Below the pieces are notes generated by a model. That model ran no database searches, had not been told where the DNA came from, and was given only the letters and a program-made list of their open reading frames with translations. Source: VXPQ01 sp965117025 (GTDB taxonomy: Bacteria > Bacteroidota > Rhodothermia > Rhodothermales > VXPQ01). From it: a stretch of DNA of 64,000 bases. Positions within the stretch are counted from its first letter, which is position 1, and each line of letters starts with the position of its first letter. The stretch is from positions 1,426,001-1,490,000 of the forward strand of contig OZ220746.1 of assembly GCA_965117025.1 (NCBI GenBank). Direction: 5' to 3'. The position numbers were made by a program, and so were the translations under genes. Shown one piece after another: positions 1 to 8,025 of the stretch.

Positions 1-270
1 GAAAATCACAAACCCGTCCACGCGGGCAAGAGACCTCCCTCCGTCGGCGAATTTATCGATGGATAGTTCGATATGTGCTCCGCGCTCTACGATACGGTTA
101 TCTCACTGTTTTTTTCTGCAGCTTCTGCAATGCGCCGGCCATGTGGCAGTCAGGTGCATTACCCGGTTTGAACGAAAGGATCCGTCATACCCCATGCGGG
201 CCATGACGTTTTCGAACAGGGATGAGACAGAGCAGACATAATTAAAAGCAAAACGAGGTGGACCGGATGA
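1..270. other. No recognisable gene
   Basis: This stretch lies downstream of the minus-strand Omp85 gene. It contains only a 60-codon open frame with no protein-like character. I see no tRNA, repeat or convincing terminator in it. Confidence 0.5.
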
Positions 271-2730
271 TTAAAAAGCATGCCCCAGGCCGAAATGCCA
301 CTGGATGTCTGAAAAGCCATCAGGAAACGCTCCGACGCCGGGACGACGAGGATCGTAAATCTTCACAGCAACCTCGACTCGCCCGATGAGATACTTCCAA
401 TCCAGCCGGAGGCCTATCCCGGATCCAACGCCTATCTGGCGATGGAACGAATCGAAGTGGAAGCGCCCGTCCAGTTTCCCGGATACATCCTTTCCGAAAC
501 CGGGATTGCGCGGGCCGAACCACACGTTGCCGGCATCTACAAAGATTACGCCGATCCAGTCAGTGCTAAGCAAGGAGTGAAAAAGAATTCTCCGCGCCTC
601 CACGCCTGCTTCCAGTTTGATGTCTCCACCGAGAATGTTCGTGCCTTCGCCGGAATCCTGTACAGACTGGAATTGGGCGCCGCCAGGGCCCAGTTCTCGC
701 CAGTCCCAGCCCCGCACGCTTGTGGCGCCGCCGATATAAAACCGCTGACCGAACGGCACCAGCCCCGTACTGCCCAGGGGGTGCGCAATGCCACCTATGA
801 ACTTCAGCGCAACGACGGAAGAAGAATTCACTGCATGATACAAGCGAAAATCGCTGCTGAAACGCACATATCGCCGGTACAGAAGCCGATTGGATCCGCC
901 CTCGGAAGAAAAGCGGGAAAGACCGGGAAGATATCCTTCCACCGTACCGGGAGAATAGGCGAAACGATCCAGCAAGTAAGGTACATTATTGCCCAGTTCC
1001 GCCGATACTTCGATGCTATGTCCCCGGTCGCGCCGGAGCGGATTCACATTGGTCGAACGCAACATATACCGGATCGCCGTATTGATTTGCGGCACCGTGT
1101 AATCCTCAAGAATCTGGGCCCGTTGAACCGGGTCAGAAACCGGATCGAGCAGGTCATTCAGAATATCGTCCTGGAAATTCCGCAACGTATCGGGGTTGCT
1201 CAGACTCACGTCCACCACGTCCAGCAACGAGGTCAGGGTCGCATTATGACGCAACTCGAGTCGGTACCGGGCATTGCCGCGCGCGCGGATGATGAAACCG
1301 AAATCGTCGCGCCGGGCCGTGAGCAGGCTGAGCGTCAGGCGGGTTCGGACATCATACAGGGAAAGCGAAGCGTCGATCCCACGAAACGGACGCATGAGAT
1401 ACGGCATCGTGAGTGACGTCGCGACCTCCGCCTGCGCCGCGTTTAACGTGCTGAAATCGTCGAAAGCGGTCGATATGGAGCCGGATGTTCGTACGCGGAA
1501 CGCCTCCCCCCGACCCAGCAGATTGGCGTTCTCGTATGTGAGGGCCACGCCCGTAGCCAATTCCTTGTCCGAGTTGTTGAACGGATCCACACGTTGAAAC
1601 ACGGACGGTTCGAAACCGATCTGATGCCGGTCGCGAGTACGAAGATCGACGCGATGCGACAAAGTCGGAACGGCGCCTGTGAATGGACCGGTCGATGGCT
1701 GCGGAACGATGTCCGTAAAAAGAAACACGCCGGTGCCTTCGAGGCGCCGACGGGTAGCAAGCACCTTCGATTGCGAGTACCAGTCCCCTGGCGTAAATCG
1801 AAGCGTACGAACAAGCAAGCCCGACGACAATTTCTTCTCGTTCCGAAACCGGAAAGATGCCGTACCGCCGGCCACGGTATCCGAAGAGGTCTCCAGCAAA
1901 AGGGTCTCGGACCGCTCCGCTACTTTCGGTTCGGGCCCCGCTATCTCGAACGAAATGTCTCCGAAGCGATAACGCGGACCGGTTCCGATCTCGAAGCACA
2001 CATCAAAACTGTCCGAGGGAGTAACCACAGCACGAATAGAATCGCGGGTGACGGCGGGATATCCTTCGTCCCGCAAAAAAGTCAGTATCCGCCGCACTTC
2101 GCTATGCAACATCGTTTCGGAGTACCGCTGCCGGCGTGCACGGAGATACAGGGGATGCTCCGGATCGATGGGTTCGACGCGCAGTACGGCATCCTGCGCC
2201 AGCCGCACATGTTGATCGGGTGTCAGGTGATCGACCCCATCGTACTGCACATTCCGGATATAGGTGGGCAACCCGGGCGTCACTTGAAAAATGACGGCGG
2301 CCCTGCCTGCCGCGATCGTATCTATGCGGGCAGCCACCTCGGCCTCGAAGAACCCTTCCTGGCGATACAAAAGACGCAGACGATCCAGGTCCGCCTGGAG
2401 CACATCCATGTCGAGTGTGGCGGGAGGCTCGCCGCCGGCCATCAGCGAATTGCTCAATCGTTCTCCGAGTATTCCGGAGTTCCCAAGGCGGTACATCCAC
2501 AGCCACCAGGTCACTCCGGGAAGTTTGGCAAACCGGCGATTCGGTTTCGTGCGGACCCTGCGGGCCAACGCCGCCTCGCCAAAGAATTCGTTGCCCTCAA
2601 AGGCAACACGGCGTACGATGAGGGTATCGGTATATGTCTCTCCAGGCCTTGCAGCGGAAGAAGTGTCCCCCTCAGCGTCCTGAGCGTCCGCCGCACCGGC
2701 AAGGGCCAGAACGACAGCAAGCCAGAGCAT
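271..2730 (-). CDS. Omp85-family outer membrane protein (BamA/TamA-like)
   Basis: Outer membrane beta-barrel protein with an N-terminal periplasmic part that reads as POTRA repeats and a C-terminal surface-antigen barrel. Members insert beta-barrel proteins into the outer membrane or translocate substrates. The frame is open back to 2856, but that would overlap the DUF2795 gene. I take the ATG at 2730, which gives a signal peptide beginning MLWLAVVLALAG and ending near ADAQ, for about 819 residues. The sequence is Tyr/Arg-rich with alternating beta-strand patterns towards the end, has the barrel-type segment FYIGGATSVRGW (compare the VRGY/F motif of Omp85 proteins), and ends in GLGHAF with a C-terminal Phe typical of barrel substrates. 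It could be the BamA, TamA or another Omp85 paralogue; the sequence alone does not decide. It follows the DUF2795 gene by 40 bp on the same strand and is probably cotranscribed with it. Confidence 0.85.
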   Translation of the reverse strand: MLWLAVVLALAGAADAQDAEGDTSSAARPGETYTDTLIVRRVAFEGNEFFGEAALARRVRTKPNRRFAKLPGVTWWLWMYRLGNSGILGERLSNSLMAGGEPPATLDMDVLQADLDRLRLLYRQEGFFEAEVAARIDTIAAGRAAVIFQVTPGLPTYIRNVQYDGVDHLTPDQHVRLAQDAVLRVEPIDPEHPLYLRARRQRYSETMLHSEVRRILTFLRDEGYPAVTRDSIRAVVTPSDSFDVCFEIGTGPRYRFGDISFEIAGPEPKVAERSETLLLETSSDTVAGGTASFRFRNEKKLSSGLLVRTLRFTPGDWYSQSKVLATRRRLEGTGVFLFTDIVPQPSTGPFTGAVPTLSHRVDLRTRDRHQIGFEPSVFQRVDPFNNSDKELATGVALTYENANLLGRGEAFRVRTSGSISTAFDDFSTLNAAQAEVATSLTMPYLMRPFRGIDASLSLYDVRTRLTLSLLTARRDDFGFIIRARGNARYRLELRHNATLTSLLDVVDVSLSNPDTLRNFQDDILNDLLDPVSDPVQRAQILEDYTVPQINTAIRYMLRSTNVNPLRRDRGHSIEVSAELGNNVPYLLDRFAYSPGTVEGYLPGLSRFSSEGGSNRLLYRRYVRFSSDFRLYHAVNSSSVVALKFIGGIAHPLGSTGLVPFGQRFYIGGATSVRGWDWRELGPGGAQFQSVQDSGEGTNILGGDIKLEAGVEARRILFHSLLSTDWIGVIFVDAGNVWFGPRNPGFGKDVSGKLDGRFHFDSFHRQIGVGSGIGLRLDWKYLIGRVEVAVKIYDPRRPGVGAFPDGFSDIQWHFGLGHAF

Positions 2731-2770
2731 CCGAAGAAAAACACGATGGGATCGCCCGCAAGGCGACGGG

Positions 2771-2989
2771 TCACTCTTCTTCGAAGTAAAAGTCGTCGTC
2801 AGCCGTGGGATAATCAGGCCAGACTTCCTCAATGCTTTCGTACGGCTCGCCATCATCCTCCATCTCTTCGAGATTTTCTATAACCTCACGCGGAGCTCCC
2901 GTACGCTCCGCATAGTCGATGAGTTCGCCTTTCGTTGCAGGCCAGGGCGCATCTTCAAGATAAGATGCCAATTCGAGACTCCAGTACAT
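2771..2989 (-). CDS. DUF2795 family small acidic protein
   Basis: 72-residue protein that starts MYWSLELASYLEDAPWPATK and continues with a short helical stretch (ELIDYAERTGAP) of the DUF2795 kind. The C-terminal third is very acidic (DDDFYFEEE). DUF2795 proteins are widespread and have no established function. The complete small-domain match shows that this frame, rather than the overlapping N-terminal extension of the downstream Omp85 frame, is the coded one. A possible sigma70-like promoter sits about 80 bp upstream. Confidence 0.8.
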   Translation of the reverse strand: MYWSLELASYLEDAPWPATKGELIDYAERTGAPREVIENLEEMEDDGEPYESIEEVWPDYPTADDDFYFEEE

Positions 2990-3065
2990 CGGGTGAGAAT
3001 TTTTTGAGGGGGCCGACCAGGCAACCGGTGGGGATCAGGCGGCCGATCTTGCACATTGTGCAGGC

Positions 3066-3094
3066 ACTATAATTTTCCGAAAGGATAAAAGCAA
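3066..3094 (-). promoter_or_regulatory. Candidate sigma70-like promoter for DUF2795-Omp85
   Basis: On the minus strand the sequence reads TTGCTT, a 17-base spacer, then TATAGT, in an AT-rich gap between the M23 peptidase gene and the DUF2795 gene. Both hexamers are imperfect. Spacing and position are right, but promoter consensus in this lineage can differ, so this is only a candidate. Confidence 0.3.
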
Positions 3095-3187
3095 GTAAAT
3101 AAATGATATCACTCTCAAGATATATAGAAAATATACCGCTTATTACTACCAATCAGCCGCAAAGCAGCTCCGCAACACGCTCCACGC

Positions 3188-4165
3188 TCAATAATCAAGC
3201 GCCCTGGTCTCCCGCTCCGAATCCTGCTTCAATTTTTCGTACTCCGCCGGCGTCATGGATGGGGACATGAAGGAAATCGGATTTTTTGCTATTCCTCTGG
3301 CGTCCCGCACCTCGAAATGTACATGGGGACCCACCGAACGTCCCGTGTTGCCACTGAGACCAATACGTTCGCCACGCTCGATTGCACGTCCGCGCCATAT
3401 GGTATCGTCGATCTCCGAAAGGTGCGCATACAACGTCTCGGTTTCCGATGCAGGATGCGAAATAATCACATGGTGGCCATAACTGGCGTTGTATCCTCTT
3501 TTGAGGATCCGACCTGCCGCGGAAGCAACCACCGGGGAGCCCTGTGGTACGGAAATATCGATCCCGTAATGCATTCTGGGGGCTCCGTGGATCGGATCCT
3601 TCCTCATGCCGAATCCGGACACGACCCGGCCGGAAGCCGGAAGAATCGCCGGCATCTGATCGTTCCGATCCATCTGCTCGTTCGCGAGCGTCATCAAATC
3701 CCGCAAACTGGCGCCCTGGAGATTGATGCGGCCTTCGATCCGGTCAAGCCTTTGCGCCGTTTCCTTGAGCAGCGTACCCGTGGGCGACCCCAACCGGTCG
3801 AACTCCTCATACGGATCGGAACCACCTACGCCCAGGCGCCGGATGTCTTCGGAGATCGGCTCCACGCCGAGAAGTACGCGATACAACTCACGGTCCGACT
3901 CCTCGAGTCTTGCCAACTGGTGCACGTACATATCCATCCGATCACCGAATTCCTCAATCCCTTCCTCAAGTACTGCTTTCTCGGTCTTCAGGGCTACTTC
4001 CTGAGGGGTCTCGTTGACCGTGTCAATGATTAATGACAAGAGAAAGGCGATCGGAAGCGCCAGCATCGCCACCCACAATAGCTGCCGGCCACTGTACAGC
4101 CCGCCCCATTTATCCTCCACATACCGGCAAGATTGGGGGTCGTAATAGTAGCGTTTTTTCGACAT
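3188..4165 (-). CDS. M23 family metallopeptidase, membrane-anchored
   Basis: Zinc endopeptidase of the LytM/M23 family, expected to cut peptidoglycan cross-links or to act as a regulatory murein-hydrolase scaffold. A cytoplasmic N-terminus (many Lys/Tyr) is followed by one membrane segment at about residues 28-48, then a coiled-coil-like region to about 165 and the M23 domain at about 180-300. Zinc ligands and active-site residues are present: H199 and D203 in HYGIDIS, H248 in YAHLS, and H281/H283 in GPHVHFEV. The layout (short cytoplasmic tail, TM, coiled coil, M23) matches the DipM/MepM-like and TIGR-type M23 proteins common in Bacteroidota. The ATG at 4165 is the only sensible start. The upstream gap to hprK is filled by a repeat element. 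Confidence 0.92.
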   Translation of the reverse strand: MSKKRYYYDPQSCRYVEDKWGGLYSGRQLLWVAMLALPIAFLLSLIIDTVNETPQEVALKTEKAVLEEGIEEFGDRMDMYVHQLARLEESDRELYRVLLGVEPISEDIRRLGVGGSDPYEEFDRLGSPTGTLLKETAQRLDRIEGRINLQGASLRDLMTLANEQMDRNDQMPAILPASGRVVSGFGMRKDPIHGAPRMHYGIDISVPQGSPVVASAAGRILKRGYNASYGHHVIISHPASETETLYAHLSEIDDTIWRGRAIERGERIGLSGNTGRSVGPHVHFEVRDARGIAKNPISFMSPSMTPAEYEKLKQDSERETRALDY

Positions 4166-4352
4166 ACAAATGCGTGATTGCGTGAGCGTACACCTTGGCT
4201 TGCGGCGGCATTATGCCCGACCCTCAGGGATCGGGCCGGGAATAACGTAATGTCTCCGCACGGACGACGAATCCTGAGACGGAGGCTAAAAATTTAACCC
4301 ATGTTGGTACAAGATAGGAATATTCCGCCCGATTGTCAAACGAACCGACTAT

Positions 4353-4610
4353 TAGGATAGTCTGATCAAAACCGCTTCGATCAGCGCTTCGCGCTCGTAC
4401 GTAAAGGATATCATAATTGCATCGTCGGAATTAGCGGGAAACGCTGCGGATTCGGGGCAGTGCGGGCGTGAAGCGCCCTTCGGGAGGCTGCGAGAAGCAC
4501 GCTGACCGCGCCATTCCTCATTATGTGGGGCCTGCCACACTGCTTCGTCATTCCTTGTCAGCGCACTTCTCTCAGCCTCTGAACTTCGCGGACTTAATCA
4601 GACCATACCT
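4353..4610 (+). mobile_element. Palindromic interspersed repeat (MITE-like), long copy A
   Basis: About 258 bp, related to the element at 52261-52453. The left end reads GATAGTCTGATCAAAACCGC and the right end GCGGACTTAATCAGACCAT, imperfect inverted copies of each other. Internally, 4486-4506 and 4557-4577 form a near-perfect 21-bp inverted repeat around a loop containing CATTCCTCATTATGTGGGG. Relative to the 52-kb copy there is an extra block of about 60 bp near 4400-4465. No protein is encoded, so it would be non-autonomous. It fills the gap between the M23 peptidase gene and hprK. Confidence 0.75.
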
Positions 4611-4630
4611 AATACAGGAAAGCGAATCGG

Positions 4631-5647
4631 CTACTCGTAATCATGCTGGAAGTACTCGATCATCCGGGCAGGCATATCGGATCCCTTGGAGCGAATACGG
4701 TCGGCGAGACGCTTCGCAAACACCTCGGCAGGGTCGTAACCGGCGCTGCGAAGCAAATGATTCATGGCGATCACTTCGCAGATCACCGTAATGTTTTTGC
4801 CGGGGGTGACCGGGATCTTCACCATGGGAAGCTCGACATCCAGCACGCTGAAGGTGTCACTCACCATGCCCAGACGCGTGTATTCCTCTTCGGTATCCCA
4901 CAATTCCATATGCACTACTATCTCGACCCGCTTACGAAAACGAATGGCCCGTATGCCGAACATAGCGCGAATATCTACCAGACCAAGCCCCCGCACCTCC
5001 ATAAAATGCTGGGCAAGATCCGTGCCTGCGCCCATTAGCACTTGCTCTTCCTTGCGTGTGACGATAACCACGTCATCAGCCACCAGCCGGTGCCCTCGCT
5101 CGACCAGGTCCAGCGCCACCTCACTCTTGCCGATGCCGGATTTACCGACCAGAAGCAGACCTATGCCGTAGACGGCCACCAGAGACCCGTGAATCGTTTG
5201 CTGCAGGGCAAACTGATCATTCAGAAAATCCCGCAAGACCGCCATGAAGTCGATGGACTGCAAGGGCGTCCGGAAAACGGGTACGCCCTGCTGTGTAGCC
5301 ATATCCACCATCTCGTCGTCGAGCACATTGTTTACGGTGAGCACAATGCAGGGCACGGGAAAGGAAACCAGTGTTTCGAATGCCTTGTGCCGGACAGCTG
5401 TCGGCTGATGTTGCAGAAACCGGTTTTCCGTGTTGCCCAGAATCTGTACACGCTGATGGGTAAACAGATCGGTATACCCGGCCAGCACTAACCCCGGACG
5501 GTGCAAATCGACCTCGGTCACCAATCGGTCCTCGCCGGAAACATCGTTCACGGATTCGATACCGATCCCCGCCGCCGTCCGCAGATGTTCCACCATGAAA
5601 GCCACGGTGATAGATTCTTTCTTGAAGGCTTTCGACGTATCGGGCAT
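4631..5647 (-). CDS. hprK: HPr kinase/phosphorylase
   Basis: Bifunctional kinase/phosphorylase acting on a regulatory Ser of HPr-like proteins. 338 residues, close to the usual length of about 310-330. The N-terminal half is the HprK N domain. The C-terminal kinase domain has the P-loop GKSGIGKS at residues 168-175 followed by the family-typical GHRLVADDVV, then the second conserved block around EVRGLGLVDI and the KRVEIVVHMELWD region. No PTS gene is seen in the window, as is common in Bacteroidota and relatives, so its partner here may be a stand-alone HPr/NPr homologue. It lies downstream of moxR on the same strand, separated by 43 bp that contain a fragment of the interspersed repeat. Confidence 0.95.
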   Translation of the reverse strand: MPDTSKAFKKESITVAFMVEHLRTAAGIGIESVNDVSGEDRLVTEVDLHRPGLVLAGYTDLFTHQRVQILGNTENRFLQHQPTAVRHKAFETLVSFPVPCIVLTVNNVLDDEMVDMATQQGVPVFRTPLQSIDFMAVLRDFLNDQFALQQTIHGSLVAVYGIGLLLVGKSGIGKSEVALDLVERGHRLVADDVVIVTRKEEQVLMGAGTDLAQHFMEVRGLGLVDIRAMFGIRAIRFRKRVEIVVHMELWDTEEEYTRLGMVSDTFSVLDVELPMVKIPVTPGKNITVICEVIAMNHLLRSAGYDPAEVFAKRLADRIRSKGSDMPARMIEYFQHDYE

Positions 5648-5668
5648 AGCATCGGGCCTGATTCAATA

Positions 5669-5690
5669 AAGGATACGCTGATCAAAGCGG
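5669..5690 (+). repeat. Left-end fragment of the interspersed repeat
   Basis: AAAGGATACGCTGATCAAAG matches the left end of the palindromic repeat family (consensus GGATACTCTGATCAAAACC). It sits exactly in the moxR-hprK gap and abuts the moxR stop codon. It is short, so its meaning rests on the other copies. Confidence 0.5.
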
Positions 5691-6671
5691 CTACGGCACT
5701 TCTACGGTTTCGAGGATCTGCCGCACCAGATCGTCGCTCGTCATCTCTTCTGCCTCGGCCTCGTACGATACCGCAATACGGTGTCGCATTACGTCCGGGG
5801 CCAGCATGCGAACGTCCTCCGGCGTAACATAGGCCCGGCTCTCCAGAAAAGCATGGGCGCGCGCCGCAAGGTTCAGGTGAATGGTCGCCCGGGGAGAAGC
5901 GCCGAATTCGATCAGTGGAGCGATATCCGACAAGCGATACTCCGCCGGACGCCTTGACGCCATCACAAGATCGACCATATACTTCTCAACCCGCTCGTCC
6001 ATGTAGAGTTCGTTCAGCACTGCGCGCGCCGACAGGATATCCTCCGGTCCAACCACTTCCCTGACCTCTTCTTTCTCGCCGGTCCGGGCCATGCGGCGCA
6101 TGATTTCCAATTCTTCGTCACGGGTCGGGTACTCCACGCGAATTTTCAGCATGAACCGATCCACTTGCGCTTCAGGAAGAGGATAGGTGCCTTCCTGCTC
6201 GATCGGATTCTGAGTGGCCAGTACCAGAAACGGCTCCCCGAGCGGAAAGGTCGTCTCGCCGATGGTCACCTGCCGTTCCTGCATACTTTCGAGGAGGGCG
6301 CTTTGGACTTTGGCCGGGGACCGGTTGATCTCATCGGCCAGGATAACATTCGCAAAGACAGGCCCCTTTTTGATCGAAAAAGACCCTTCTTTCTGATTGT
6401 AAACAAGCGTACCCAGCAGATCAGCGGGAAGCAAATCCGGGGTGAACTGGATGCGCTGGAATTTTGTCCCGATTGCACGGGCAAGAGAGCTGACCGTGAG
6501 GGTCTTGGCAAGACCCGGTACGCCTTCGAGCAACACATGTCCATCGCCGAGCAGCCCAATCAGTAAACGCTCGATCATGTGACGCTGTCCCACAACGACC
6601 CGGCCCACCTCGTTCAATAACTGGTCCACGAACGCACTTTCCTTGCGGATGTGGTCGCTGACCCGGGCCAT
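5691..6671 (-). CDS. MoxR family AAA+ ATPase
   Basis: MoxR-type AAA+ chaperone ATPase, generally involved in maturation or activation of partner proteins (often with DUF58/VWA partners, not seen here). Walker A is in LLEGVPGLAKT near residue 50, Walker B in ILADEINRSPAKVQ, and sensor 1 in VLATQNPIEQEGTYPLPEAQ. A C-terminal AAA lid follows with the usual SPRATIHLNLAARAHA block. The frame also allows a GTG start at 6695 (8 residues longer). I prefer the ATG at 6671 but neither has a clear ribosome-binding site. It is the penultimate gene of the minus-strand run before hprK. Confidence 0.93.
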   Translation of the reverse strand: MARVSDHIRKESAFVDQLLNEVGRVVVGQRHMIERLLIGLLGDGHVLLEGVPGLAKTLTVSSLARAIGTKFQRIQFTPDLLPADLLGTLVYNQKEGSFSIKKGPVFANVILADEINRSPAKVQSALLESMQERQVTIGETTFPLGEPFLVLATQNPIEQEGTYPLPEAQVDRFMLKIRVEYPTRDEELEIMRRMARTGEKEEVREVVGPEDILSARAVLNELYMDERVEKYMVDLVMASRRPAEYRLSDIAPLIEFGASPRATIHLNLAARAHAFLESRAYVTPEDVRMLAPDVMRHRIAVSYEAEAEEMTSDDLVRQILETVEVP

Positions 6672-6770
6672 ATCAAAGTTTGCTACGGTTTCCACGTGAC
6701 AGAAAAAACGGATTGCTTGGAACAGGTATGAAGAAAGAGGTGAGGAATGCGATGCAAACAGCGCAAGCCG

Positions 6771-8009
6771 TCACAGAAGCATGACATGCATATCCATGTC
6801 GAATTTCCTTTTGAGCCCGGCTTGCACACGATCCAGACAATGGGGAACCACAAAAGGCTGTCCCGCCATCACTACCGCACGTCCTCGATTCATGGAAAAC
6901 GCTCCGTACATGCCGTCAAGAGTCATGGCGTCCACTTCGTCCACCACAGTATCCGACACATCCGTCGTGCCTCCCCAATCCCTGCGCGTAGATGCGTCGG
7001 ACATGAGAAGAAGCGCTCCAAAAAACTGCCAGTCTTTACGTTGTATCGCCCCTACCAGTTTCGGCACACGCTGGTTCTCCTTCACCAACCAGCGCAGAGC
7101 AGGCCGCAGCCGGATGGGGACCGAGTCGGTCGCCACGGGTAAATCGCGGTGCTCCAGATCTCGAAGCGACGCCACCGTGCCGAATCCCTTCCTGCGCAGA
7201 ATGATCGCCGCCTCGGACGCCATTTTTCTTTTCCTTGCAACGGCTCCGGCTTCGAAGAAGGTACGATCTCCGGTCTCTACCAGCCCGAACGCAAGCACAT
7301 CCTCCGGAGGGGCTTCGAGGGGCATGCATTCAAACGTAGCGGCATCCACGAAGGAATACTGTTCGGGCCGTCCTTGCTCGGCAGCCACGAGAAACGCGGG
7401 ACTGAAGGAGCGGCCCAGGCCCGCTTCGACCGCTTCGTGAACCGGTTCGCATATCCGACGATTCTCCTGAGCAGGTAAAAAGATTTCCCGACATGCACGC
7501 GCCGTGGCCACACCGAGGGCGGCAACGTATGCATCAGCACACGAAAAGGGCACCGCGTTTGTCACAGCTACATCGGCTCGCACATTTTCGGGCGCCAGGC
7601 GGCGGAGCGTTTCGAAAACAATACGAACGGGCGGGGGAGCCGTATCGGGAAGCGGACGATCCGGGTCGTATGCCCATGTTCTGTCGTCGCGTCCAAATGC
7701 GAGACGGGACGCTTCGCCCGTCGAGGCGCGCATCGCTACCGCCGTACCGGACGGGATGGAAAAAAACAGGGCAAACCCGTTAAAGTAATGCGTATGCTCC
7801 GCGAGCAAGCCTATGCCCCCGTGTGCAAAACCGGTTCCGACAGGTGCTCCTTCCACTACCTCGAAATGCTCCTCAAGGATGGTGCGCGCGCGTTCCATGA
7901 GGCTTGACGGAGCTTCGAACGAGCGCTCGGGGACCCCTTGCGGCGCCTTCGTCAGGAAAGCCAGGCGGGAAACCGCGCCGGCGCGATCGCGAATCGACTC
8001 GGACGACAT
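6771..8009 (-). CDS. Galactokinase-like GHMP family protein, probably catalytically altered
   Basis: About 412 residues with the overall layout of a galactokinase. The N-terminal signature region GGIGLLAEHTHYFNG (about 64-78) corresponds to GRVNLIGEHTDYNGG of GalK. The Asp of EHTDY, which binds the sugar, is His here. The GHMP ATP loop PxxxGLSSSA is replaced by VPFSCADAYVAAL, and the stretch that in GalK holds the catalytic Asp (GIMDQ) reads SFSPAFLVAAEQ. These changes argue against normal sugar kinase activity; a regulatory or binding role is possible, as with Gal3-type proteins, but that is inference. The start at 8009 is chosen over 8057 because GGAGG lies 7 bases upstream and the longer form overlaps fmt more. 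It overlaps nothing after that choice and sits between fmt and moxR. Confidence 0.75.
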   Translation of the reverse strand: MSSESIRDRAGAVSRLAFLTKAPQGVPERSFEAPSSLMERARTILEEHFEVVEGAPVGTGFAHGGIGLLAEHTHYFNGFALFFSIPSGTAVAMRASTGEASRLAFGRDDRTWAYDPDRPLPDTAPPPVRIVFETLRRLAPENVRADVAVTNAVPFSCADAYVAALGVATARACREIFLPAQENRRICEPVHEAVEAGLGRSFSPAFLVAAEQGRPEQYSFVDAATFECMPLEAPPEDVLAFGLVETGDRTFFEAGAVARKRKMASEAAIILRRKGFGTVASLRDLEHRDLPVATDSVPIRLRPALRWLVKENQRVPKLVGAIQRKDWQFFGALLLMSDASTRRDWGGTTDVSDTVVDEVDAMTLDGMYGAFSMNRGRAVVMAGQPFVVPHCLDRVQAGLKRKFDMDMHVMLL

Positions 8010-8016
8010 AACGGGT

Positions 8017-8021
8017 CCTCC
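8017..8021 (-). promoter_or_regulatory. Ribosome-binding site fixing the galactokinase-like start
   Basis: The minus strand reads GGAGG followed by 7 bases and the ATG at 8009. This is one of the few textbook Shine-Dalgarno sequences in the window and decides the start against the longer frame beginning at 8057. Confidence 0.55.
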
Positions 8022-8025
8022 CGCA

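Noticed and set aside
59..241. 60-codon plus-strand frame at the left edge
   Set aside because: No motif, no ribosome-binding site, no context.
1594..2883. 429-residue plus-strand open frame opposite the Omp85 gene
   Set aside because: Antisense shadow: composition is Arg/Gly/Pro rich with no motif, and it overlaps a real beta-barrel gene.
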